The notes beneath the pieces are model-generated. The model worked only from the letters and a program-made list of their open reading frames with translations. It did not search any database and was not told where the DNA came from. The translations under genes and the position numbers were made by a program. From Clostridia bacterium (GTDB lineage: Bacteria; Bacillota_A; Clostridia; UMGS1883; HGM11501), in NCBI GenBank assembly GCA_017536285.1, contig JAFXHP010000109.1:1-19136 (forward strand): a stretch of 19,136 bases of DNA, given 5' to 3'. Each line of letters starts with the position of its first letter. The first letter of the stretch is position 1. Below are positions 8,460-16,021 of the stretch, one piece after another.

Positions 8460-10852
8460 AAATTCTTGATTATATAAAAGATAACATCTTATATCTTGAC
8501 GGCGGGATGGGAACCCTTTTGCAAAAGGAAGGGCTTATGCCTGGTGAACTTCCCGAAAGATGGAACATTACACACCCCGATGCCGTAAAGAAAATACATA
8601 AGGATTATTTTGAGGCGGGAAGCAACGTGGTAAATACCAACACCTTCGGTGCCAACAGCCTTAAATTTTCCGATACTGAATTAGAGGAACTGGTTTCCTC
8701 CGCAATCAGAATCGCAAGAGATGCGGCCCTTGAGTCAAAGGGTAACCATGAAAAGTATGTGGCTCTTGATATAGGGCCTCTTGGAAGACTGTTAAAGCCT
8801 TACGGAGATATTGAATTTTCCGAGGCTGTTTCAATTTTTTCAAAAACGGTAGCCTTAGGCGAAAAATACGGTGTTGACTTAATTATGATTGAAACCATGA
8901 ATGACAGCTATGAAACAAAGGCAGCAATGCTTGCGGCAAAGGAGAATTCCCATCTTCCTGTTTTCTGCTCCAATGCCTATGGAGAAGACGGCCTTTTAAT
9001 GACAGGTGCGAATCCCGAAGCCATGAGTGCATTGCTTGAAGGTATGGGAGCTGCGGCTTACGGCATGAACTGTTCCCTTGGCCCAAAAGCACTTTCTGAG
9101 ATATACGAAAAAATGCTTAAAGTTTCCTCCGCTCCGATTATTCTGAAACCCAACGCAGGTCTTCCAAAAAGCGTAAACGGAAAAACAGTTTACGATGTAA
9201 CACCATCTGAATTTGCCGAAGAAATGAAAAAGGCTGTCGAAAAAGGTGTAAGAATCGTAGGCGGATGCTGCGGCACAACTCCTGAATATATAAAGGCACT
9301 TAAAGAAGCGACGAAGGACATTACGCCTGTTTGCATTGAAGAAAAAAAATTGACCTGTGCATCCTCCTATACTCATGCAGTATATTTCGGAAACGAACCT
9401 GTTTTAATCGGGGAGAGAATCAATCCCACCGGTAAAAAGCGTCTTAAGCAGGCTTTACGCGAAAACGGTATGGATTACATCTTAAAGGAGGCACTTTCTC
9501 AGGAAGAGGCAGGAGCAAAAATTCTTGATGTAAATACGGGACTTCCGGAAATCGACGAAGAAGTAATGCTTACATCTGCGGTTTGTGCCATCCAGGCGGT
9601 GACAAATCTGCCGCTTCAGATTGATACATCGGACCCGGAGGCCATGGAAAAAGCTTTGAGAATATATAACGGAAAGGCCATGATAAATTCCGTCAATGGC
9701 AAGGAAGGAAGCATGGAAAAAATCTTTCCGCTGGTAAAAAAATACGGTGGTCTTTTAGTTGCCCTGACACTTGACGAAAACGGAATCCCCGAAACGGCGG
9801 AGGGAAGAGTGGCGATAGCTGAAAAAATTATAAAAAGGGCAAAGGAATACGGCATTGACAAAAAGGATATTGTTTTTGACACCCTTGCAATGACGGTGAG
9901 TGCGGATTCTTCTGCCGCAAAGGAAACTCTTAAAGCACTTAAAATAATAAGAGAAAAGCTTGGTTGTCATACATCTTTGGGTGTTTCCAACGTGTCTTTC
10001 GGACTTCCGGAGCGTGACGGAATAAATGCAACATTTTTTGCGATGGCTCTCTCAAACGGACTTTCTGCGGCTATAATGAATCCTTTTTCGATACCCATGA
10101 TGAGAACCTATTATGCGTACAAGGCGCTTTCAGACATGGATGAAAACTGTACAGAATACATCGGCTTTTCGGAAAGTCATAAAATTGAGGAAACTGCAGG
10201 AAAAGCGGATGAAGCAAAGCTTTCCGGTGCTTCGGCACTTTCCGACGCCATAATAAAAGGCCTCACCGACAGTGCAGCGTCGCTTACGGCCGAACTTCTT
10301 ACAACTAAGAAGCCTCTTTCGGTGGTGGAAAAGGAAATTATCCCTGCTCTTGATATAGTAGGTAAGGGTTTCGAGGAAAAGAAGGTTTACCTGCCCGGTC
10401 TTTTAATGAGTGCGGAGGCGGCGAAATGTGCATTTTCAAAGGTTAAGGAAAAGATGGAAGCTGAAAAAAGCGATATGAATAAAAAATGCCCCGTTGTGAT
10501 AGCCACGGTTAAGGGAGACATCCACGACATCGGAAAGAATATCGTCAAGCTGCTTCTTGAAAACTACGGATTTGACGTAACTGACCTGGGTAAGGATGTA
10601 GAACCTTTAGAAATTGTCAGTACGGCAAAGGAGAAAAATGCTCCGCTTGTCGGATTAAGTGCCCTTATGACCACAACTGTTCCTTATATGGAGGAGACAA
10701 TAAAACTCATTCGTAAGGAACTCCCTTCCTGCAAGATTATGGTGGGCGGAGCGGTTTTAACAGAAGACTATGCATCATCAATAGGTGCCGACAGATATGC
10801 AAAGGACGCAATGGAAGCTGTCCGCTATGCAGAAGAAATATATAAAGGCTAA
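8456..10852 (+). CDS. metH: Cobalamin-dependent methionine synthase, short form lacking the reactivation domain
   Basis: The enzyme transfers the methyl group of 5-methyl-tetrahydrofolate to homocysteine through cob(I)alamin. Domain order in the 798 residues: homocysteine-binding barrel ~1-290 with zinc ligands Cys206 (NCSLGP) and Cys271-Cys272 (GGCCGTTPEYI); folate-binding barrel ~310-570 (IGERINPTGKK, DVNTG, SLGVSNVSFGLPER); cobalamin cap ~585-670; and B12-binding Rossmann domain ~675-798 with GDIHDIGKN (687-695), where His690 is the lower axial cobalt ligand. The ~330-residue C-terminal AdoMet-binding activation domain of E. coli MetH (about 1,227 aa) is absent. The gene ends cleanly in a TAA and terminator, so this is a natural short form as in many Clostridia and Thermotoga rather than a truncation. 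It overlaps metF by four bases. A separate activation protein must be encoded elsewhere if the usual scheme holds. Confidence 0.95.
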   Translation: MKILDYIKDNILYLDGGMGTLLQKEGLMPGELPERWNITHPDAVKKIHKDYFEAGSNVVNTNTFGANSLKFSDTELEELVSSAIRIARDAALESKGNHEKYVALDIGPLGRLLKPYGDIEFSEAVSIFSKTVALGEKYGVDLIMIETMNDSYETKAAMLAAKENSHLPVFCSNAYGEDGLLMTGANPEAMSALLEGMGAAAYGMNCSLGPKALSEIYEKMLKVSSAPIILKPNAGLPKSVNGKTVYDVTPSEFAEEMKKAVEKGVRIVGGCCGTTPEYIKALKEATKDITPVCIEEKKLTCASSYTHAVYFGNEPVLIGERINPTGKKRLKQALRENGMDYILKEALSQEEAGAKILDVNTGLPEIDEEVMLTSAVCAIQAVTNLPLQIDTSDPEAMEKALRIYNGKAMINSVNGKEGSMEKIFPLVKKYGGLLVALTLDENGIPETAEGRVAIAEKIIKRAKEYGIDKKDIVFDTLAMTVSADSSAAKETLKALKIIREKLGCHTSLGVSNVSFGLPERDGINATFFAMALSNGLSAAIMNPFSIPMMRTYYAYKALSDMDENCTEYIGFSESHKIEETAGKADEAKLSGASALSDAIIKGLTDSAASLTAELLTTKKPLSVVEKEIIPALDIVGKGFEEKKVYLPGLLMSAEAAKCAFSKVKEKMEAEKSDMNKKCPVVIATVKGDIHDIGKNIVKLLLENYGFDVTDLGKDVEPLEIVSTAKEKNAPLVGLSALMTTTVPYMEETIKLIRKELPSCKIMVGGAVLTEDYASSIGADRYAKDAMEAVRYAEEIYKG

Positions 10853-10853
10853 T

Positions 10854-10886
10854 AAAAAGCTGTGAACCGTCGGTTCACAGCTTTTT
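10854..10886. terminator. Bidirectional intrinsic terminator between the metH and topoisomerase genes
   Basis: AAAAAGCTGTGAACC (10854-10868) pairs perfectly with 10872-10886 around a three-base loop, with an A run on one side and a T run on the other. It works in both directions. The metH stop lies one base to the left and the stop of the minus-strand gene lies one base to the right, so one hairpin serves both convergent genes. Confidence 0.92.
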
Positions 10887-10887
10887 A

Positions 10888-13080
10888 TTATTCATCAAAC
10901 AGTGACATCTGGGGAGCCTTGTCCGAGGCTTTTAAGAAAAAGCCTGCGGCGGGAATATTTTTGGTGTAATACTTTTTGGGGTCGGCAACCTTTGATTCGG
11001 ATGCAAGACAAATTGATTTAAGAGTTGCATTTTTCTTAAGGGTAAGAGCCTTTACGCCCTGTGTATCACGGGTGGTCTTCATATTAACCGATTCGGTGTT
11101 AAAGCAAAGAAGCTTTGCGTTGCTGGTCTCAGCAAGCACATCGGTTTCGGTGGGGGTATAGATAATTCCCACGATGGGGGAGGCATCGGAATATGCATTT
11201 ATAAGCTTTTTACGGTTAGTCTTTGTTTCATAGCTCTTTAAGGGAACCTTTGCAACCTTACCGTTTTCAAAGGCAAAGAGCATAATGCCTTCGTAATTGT
11301 CCGTTGCCACAATCTTTATTATCTTCTCACCTTCGTCAAGCTCAATTAAGTTCGGGATATATTCGCCGAAGGAGCTTGCCTTGCAGTCGGGAAGGTCTGA
11401 TATCTTCATCTTGTAAACAACAGCTTTATCCGAGAAGAGTAAAAGGTCGCTTCTGTTGGTGGATTCCTGCTCTGCTATAATTTCGTCTCCGTCCTTAAGC
11501 TTATGGTCAGCTGCACTTCGTAGGGAAACAAGCGTAACCTTCTTTAAGTAGTTGTCCCTGGTTAAGAACATTTTCAAGTTGTAGTCTTCAACCTCGCTTA
11601 CTGCCTCAATCACGGGAACATCATCAGCCTGGATGATTTCGCTTTTTCTCTCCTCGCCGTATTTTGTGGCAACAGCTTTAAGTTCATTTGCAATAAGCTT
11701 CTTGATTTTTGCATCGCTCTTTACGGTTTCGGTAAGGTCGGCGATTTCCTTTTCAAGCTCTTCTACGTCGGCAATTTTCTTTAAGATATATTCCTTGTTC
11801 ATATTGCGCAGCTTGATTTCCGCAACAAAGTTTGCCTGAGTTTCGTCAATGCCGAAGCCCTGCATAAGATTGGGAACAACGTCCGCATCATTTTCCGTGT
11901 CACGAACAATTTTAATTGCCTTGTCAAGGTCAAGTAAAATCTTTCTTAAGCCGTATAAGAGATGGAGCGTTGAATTTTTCTTGTCAATGTCAAATAAAAT
12001 TCTTCTCTTTACACAATCCATTCTGAAGGCAAGCCATTCAAGCAAAATTGCACGGACGCCCAAAACCTTCGGATGGTTTTTTACGAGAATATTGAAGTTA
12101 CATCCAAAGCTGTCCTCAAGCGGTGTTTTGGAGAATAAAAGTGCCATTAATTTATCCGGGTCTGTGCCGCGCTTTACATCAATGGTGATTTTAAGACCGC
12201 TTAAATCCGTTTCGTCACGAAGGTCGGATATTTCTTTTGCCTTTCCGTCCTTCACAAGCTTTGCAATTGCTTCTATTATAAGCTCTGCCTGGGTGGTATA
12301 GGGAATTTCATAAACCTCAATGCACTGATTTTTCTTATCATAACGCCATTTGGAACGAACCTTAAAGCTTCCTCTTCCTGTTTCGTAAATGGAACGGAAA
12401 AGCTCCTTGTCGTATAAAATCTGTCCGCCGCCGGGAAAATCAGGAGCAAGCAGAGTTTCCGTTATATCCGCATTTTTATCCTTCATAAGGGCGATGGTTG
12501 TATCGCAAAGCTCCTTTAAGTTAAAGGAGCAGATGTTACTTGCCATACCAACGGCAATACCTAAATTGGGGTTTGCCAGTATATTCGGGAAAGTAACGGG
12601 AAGGAGAACGGGCTCCTTCATTGTGGCATCAAAGTTATCCACAAAGTCAACGTTGTTTTTATCAATGTCAGAGAAAAGCTCCGCCGAAATGGGGGCGAGT
12701 TTAACTTCTGTATAACGTGCTGCGGCAGATGCCATATCACGGCTGTATTTTTTACCAAAGGATCCTTTGGAATCCACAAAAGGATATAAAAGTGAGGCAT
12801 TACCTCTTGTAAGTCTTACCAATGTATCATATATTGCCATATCACCATGGGGATTCAATTTCATCGTCTGGCCCACAACGTTGGAGCTTTTTGTTCTTAC
12901 GCCTGTAAGCAAGCCCATTTTATACATTGTATAGAGTAGCTTTCTGTGGGAGGGTTTGAGTCCGTCAATCTCCGGGATTGCACGTGACACAATAACGCTC
13001 ATGGCGTAGGGCATATAGTTGGTTCTTAAGGTATCGGTGATGAGCTGATCCACCTGACGGGCCTTTAATTCTTCGCTCAT
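10888..13080 (-). CDS. Type IIA topoisomerase A subunit, ParC/GyrA family (probably topoisomerase IV-like)
   Basis: This subunit cuts and rejoins duplex DNA and needs a B (ParE/GyrB) subunit for ATP-driven strand passage. I start it at 13080 (MSEELKARQV), ten bases after AAAGGAG (13091-13097); an upstream in-frame ATG at 13128 lacks such a site. In the 730 residues, the winged-helix breakage domain shows GLKPSHRKLLYTMYK (40-54), NPHGDMAIYDTLVRL (76-90) and AARYTEVKL with the catalytic Tyr at 123. A tower and coiled-coil region follows (about 350-480), then a short C-terminal beta-propeller-like part. No GyrA-box (QRRGGKG type) is visible, which favours a topoisomerase IV-like role over gyrase. 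The last residues are QMSLFDE. There is no parE-like gene on either side. The family is certain; GyrA versus ParC is not, so I give no symbol. Confidence 0.9.
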   Translation of the reverse strand: MSEELKARQVDQLITDTLRTNYMPYAMSVIVSRAIPEIDGLKPSHRKLLYTMYKMGLLTGVRTKSSNVVGQTMKLNPHGDMAIYDTLVRLTRGNASLLYPFVDSKGSFGKKYSRDMASAAARYTEVKLAPISAELFSDIDKNNVDFVDNFDATMKEPVLLPVTFPNILANPNLGIAVGMASNICSFNLKELCDTTIALMKDKNADITETLLAPDFPGGGQILYDKELFRSIYETGRGSFKVRSKWRYDKKNQCIEVYEIPYTTQAELIIEAIAKLVKDGKAKEISDLRDETDLSGLKITIDVKRGTDPDKLMALLFSKTPLEDSFGCNFNILVKNHPKVLGVRAILLEWLAFRMDCVKRRILFDIDKKNSTLHLLYGLRKILLDLDKAIKIVRDTENDADVVPNLMQGFGIDETQANFVAEIKLRNMNKEYILKKIADVEELEKEIADLTETVKSDAKIKKLIANELKAVATKYGEERKSEIIQADDVPVIEAVSEVEDYNLKMFLTRDNYLKKVTLVSLRSAADHKLKDGDEIIAEQESTNRSDLLLFSDKAVVYKMKISDLPDCKASSFGEYIPNLIELDEGEKIIKIVATDNYEGIMLFAFENGKVAKVPLKSYETKTNRKKLINAYSDASPIVGIIYTPTETDVLAETSNAKLLCFNTESVNMKTTRDTQGVKALTLKKNATLKSICLASESKVADPKKYYTKNIPAAGFFLKASDKAPQMSLFDE

Positions 13081-13118
13081 AAGGACACTTCTCCTTTCAA
13101 AATTTCTTCCATTAATAT

Positions 13119-13127
13119 ATAATACCA
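13119..13127 (-). promoter_or_regulatory. Possible extended -10 promoter for the topoisomerase gene
   Basis: Read on the minus strand, TGGTATTAT is an extended -10 element 38 bases before the ATG at 13080. No good -35 is visible 17 bp upstream (TTTTCT), so the call is tentative. Confidence 0.45.
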
Positions 13128-13195
13128 CAAATTTCCCAAAAAGAAAAGAAAAATTTTTTGTGGAATAAATGATAAATACATCGGAATTGATGATA

Positions 13196-13224
13196 AAGAC
13201 AAAAAACGCAGGATAATGTATAAT
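13196..13224 (+). promoter_or_regulatory. Probable promoter of operon 2
   Basis: A perfect TATAAT (13219-13224) stands 17 bp from AAGACA (13196-13201, four of six consensus bases). It lies 33 bases before the TTG start at 13258. GATAAT at 13212-13217 with an upstream TTGATG (13187-13192, 19-bp gap) is an alternative. Confidence 0.55.
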
Positions 13225-13243
13225 AATATTATAAAAAAATCAA

Positions 13244-13250
13244 AGGAAGG
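13244..13250 (+). promoter_or_regulatory. Ribosome binding site supporting a TTG start
   Basis: AGGAAGG stands seven bases before TTG at 13258, which is followed directly by Lys-Lys and a typical signal peptide. The upstream in-frame ATG at 13216 overlaps the predicted -10 region and would add 14 charged residues before the signal peptide, so TTG is preferred. Confidence 0.75.
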
Positions 13251-13257
13251 GATAATT

Positions 13258-16008
13258 TTGAAAAAGATATTTGCATTAATTCTGGCAATATGCATGAGCT
13301 TTTCGTTAATGACGGTTTTTGCTTCAGAAGGAGATAAAACCTACAAGGCAACAGAGGCAGAATTGCTTTCGGGGGCTACTAAAAATGAAGCTTGCCTTCG
13401 CTATACGAAAAAGGACAACTACTTCGGATTTAAGGGTGTTGAACTTGCGGAGGTAAAGTCGGTTTCGATAAATGCGAAAAACTATGTGTCAGGCTCAAGT
13501 AACGGAGACACATTTTTGGTAAAGGCCGACGATCCCTTGACGGGAGATGTTTTGGCCTATGTTGTTATGGGCGAAAACAGAACAGGACTTTTCAAGGCAC
13601 CCCTTATAAAAGAGATAAGCGGTACTCATGACGTATACTTCGTATCCCTCTATGGTGACGGAAGAGGAGCGACCGAGCTTTATGAGGTTACCTTTTCCAA
13701 GGAGGAATATGTAAGGGATAATAAGTCTATGCAGATTCCTGACAGTGCTGTAGTTGACCTTTATGCCGATACCTGGGCGGCAACGGATTCATATGGTCGA
13801 AAGGTTGCGGACTTTCCCGAAACAGGTGCAGTTAAGACCGACACGAGACAGGTTGGTATTATGTACTGGGATTGGTTCACATCAAGTGCTGAAAACAGAC
13901 GTGCACATGTAATTTCCGATGTCATTAAAAATGCTCCGGAATCAAGATACGATTACTTCCACAAAGCGTGGGACAAAGAGGGGATTTACTACTGGTCGGA
14001 GCCCGCACTGGGATTTTACACAAGCTATGACTACTTTGTATACCGCAAGCATGCTGAAATGCTTTCTCACGCAGGAGTAGATGTTATTTTCTTCGACTGC
14101 ACAAATTCAGGTTATCTTTTCTTTGAACCTATGAAAGTTTTGGTAAAAGCCTTTCGCGATGCTAAGGCAACAGGTCTTGATATTCCGGAAATTTCTGTAC
14201 TCGGTTCCATAGTAATGCCTAATCAGTACAGCTTTACACAGCCGGCAGCCATATATATGAATTGCTTTGTTGAAAACGATTATTCCGATATATGGTATTA
14301 CCTTGACGGAAAGCCGTTGATTTTTGCCAATACCAGAAAAGAATATGGCACGGCACAGGCAAATTCAAAGGACAGTGCACAGCTTGCACTGGTTTCCGAA
14401 ATTCACGACTTTTTTACCTTCCGTTACGGCGGAACGAGAGACAGTGAGGTTAAGCCCAATGAATGGTTCTGGCTTGAGCACTTTCCTCAGAAACTAAGGA
14501 ATCCGGACGAGACCGGAAGACCTGAATTTGTAGCAGTGGGTTGCTCCATAAACACCCTTACCAATGCGGCAATGGGCCTTGGCGGTGCTGCATCCAATGA
14601 CTACGCAAAGGGAAGAGGCTATTCCGAAGTATTCGGAGAGGACTATACCAAAGAGGGTGCAAGAAAGGCATACTTCTTCCGTGAGCAGGCGGCGTTGGCA
14701 CTTAGTGCAGAGCCGGAGTTTATCTACATAGACGGATGGAACGAGCAGACAGCCATACGCTTTGAAGATTGGTACGGAAATCCCAATGCTTTTGTTGATA
14801 CATTTGACGATGAAAACAGCCGTGATTTTGAGCCCAGCCGTGGAGCACTTAAGGATGACTATTACAACCTGATGGTTGACTTTATAAGAAAATATAAAGG
14901 TGTGCGTCCTGCTCCTGTTGCAGGCGGAATGAAGACCATCGACCTTGCGGGAGATGTTTCCCAGTGGGATGGCGTTACTCCTGAGTTCCTTAATGCAAAT
15001 CAGAACTATGAGCGAGATTCGGAAGGCTTAGCTAAAGCAGGTACAAACTTCGAGCCTTATGTTTACAAAACAACCGTAAACAATTCCGTAAAGAGTGCAA
15101 AGGTTACTTTCGATGCGGAAAACCTCTACTTCCTTGTTACCTGCGAGAAAGATATAAAAGAGCATGATAAAGGTTTCCTTAACCTTTATATCAATACCGA
15201 CAGAATGTATAATACCGGTTGGGAAGGCTATGACTTCTTGATAGAAAAAGGCGTAGTTTACAAAAATGCGGGAAATGCCTGGGCGATGGAAAAAATCGGC
15301 GATGCAGAATACAAAATTTCAGGAGCCTGCATGACCGTTAAAATTCCGAGAAGCTTAATCGGAGAAACCGGCGTGGTTGACTTTGAATTTAAGTGGACAG
15401 ACTCCGTATCCGGCAAGGATGACTTCATGAACTTCTATTCGGATGGGTCTGTAGCACCCTACGGACGCTTTAATTATCTCTTTACAGAAACAGAACAGAC
15501 TGCCGTAACTTCTTCCCAGCGTGCAAGTCTTTCCGATACTGCTATTCTTAAAGCGGGTGCGGAAAACATGATTGTTGCAGGCGGAAAGATGCCTGTATAC
15601 GAAAAGAACAGAAATGTGCGTGCCATGGAAATGAATGGCACACTCTATGTCCCTGAAGATACATTTAACGAAATAATAGGATACGGCAGAACAAAGACGG
15701 ATTACAACTCCTTCTACAATGTACTTCGTACCTATCACTTTGAGATGAACGATGAGCTTACCGAGGTAGTAAACTATAAGTGGACATACAGCACATTGGG
15801 CACTTTGGAGGCAAAGGTTGACGGTGCACCCGTTAAGCTTTCGGCACCCATCACTGCGGTTGACGGAATTATTTACATTCCTCTTTCATTCATATCCGAA
15901 TGCTATGGCTATGAGGTAAAAGGACTGGGAGACGGAGTATATACTCTCTGTACAAAGGGAACAACCCCTGTTGACACAGTAAATGCTGTGCTTTCGCACA
16001 TAAATTAA
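13258..16008 (+). CDS. Secreted multidomain glycoside-hydrolase-like protein, copy 2
   Basis: This 916-aa paralogue of the 340-2991 product has the same domain order and starts at TTG (13258). The signal peptide ends near VFA-SE (~residue 22). Residues ~28-148 are CBM6-like (DTFLVKADDPLTGDV, HDVYFVSLYGDG). Residues ~168-550 are the GH71/GH99-like barrel: VGIMYWDW, GVDVIFFDCTN with Asp280, DIWYYLDGKPLIFAN, and DGWNEQ at 492-497. Here WNE is kept but the following Trp of copy 1 is Gln497. The barrel ends in YKGVRPAP, as KGVRPAP does in copy 1. Residues ~558-742 are CBM9/DOMON-like (LYINTDRMYNTGWEGYDF). Residues ~755-900 are a diverged stalk domain (TLYVPEDTFNEIIGYG, IIYIPLSFISECYGYEV). It is the first gene of operon 2, with the binder start 13 bp after its stop. 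Glycan hydrolysis is inferred; the substrate may differ from that of copy 1. Confidence 0.72.
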   Translation: MKKIFALILAICMSFSLMTVFASEGDKTYKATEAELLSGATKNEACLRYTKKDNYFGFKGVELAEVKSVSINAKNYVSGSSNGDTFLVKADDPLTGDVLAYVVMGENRTGLFKAPLIKEISGTHDVYFVSLYGDGRGATELYEVTFSKEEYVRDNKSMQIPDSAVVDLYADTWAATDSYGRKVADFPETGAVKTDTRQVGIMYWDWFTSSAENRRAHVISDVIKNAPESRYDYFHKAWDKEGIYYWSEPALGFYTSYDYFVYRKHAEMLSHAGVDVIFFDCTNSGYLFFEPMKVLVKAFRDAKATGLDIPEISVLGSIVMPNQYSFTQPAAIYMNCFVENDYSDIWYYLDGKPLIFANTRKEYGTAQANSKDSAQLALVSEIHDFFTFRYGGTRDSEVKPNEWFWLEHFPQKLRNPDETGRPEFVAVGCSINTLTNAAMGLGGAASNDYAKGRGYSEVFGEDYTKEGARKAYFFREQAALALSAEPEFIYIDGWNEQTAIRFEDWYGNPNAFVDTFDDENSRDFEPSRGALKDDYYNLMVDFIRKYKGVRPAPVAGGMKTIDLAGDVSQWDGVTPEFLNANQNYERDSEGLAKAGTNFEPYVYKTTVNNSVKSAKVTFDAENLYFLVTCEKDIKEHDKGFLNLYINTDRMYNTGWEGYDFLIEKGVVYKNAGNAWAMEKIGDAEYKISGACMTVKIPRSLIGETGVVDFEFKWTDSVSGKDDFMNFYSDGSVAPYGRFNYLFTETEQTAVTSSQRASLSDTAILKAGAENMIVAGGKMPVYEKNRNVRAMEMNGTLYVPEDTFNEIIGYGRTKTDYNSFYNVLRTYHFEMNDELTEVVNYKWTYSTLGTLEAKVDGAPVKLSAPITAVDGIIYIPLSFISECYGYEVKGLGDGVYTLCTKGTTPVDTVNAVLSHIN

Positions 16009-16021
16009 AGGAGGCGGAAAA

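Noticed and set aside
8456..10852. metH as a broken full-length gene
   Set aside because: The B12 domain is complete and the stop is followed at once by a terminator, so the missing activation domain reflects the known short form.
10888..13080. Topoisomerase gene as a truncated gyrA
   Set aside because: At 730 aa it is shorter than a typical GyrA but complete: start with ribosome site, catalytic Tyr123, a C-terminal propeller-like part and a stop at a terminator. The length suits a ParC-type subunit.
13216..13257. Longer start (ATG at 13216) for the copy-2 GH-like gene
   Set aside because: It overlaps the predicted -10 element and places charged residues before the signal peptide, while TTG at 13258 has a well-placed AGGAAGG.
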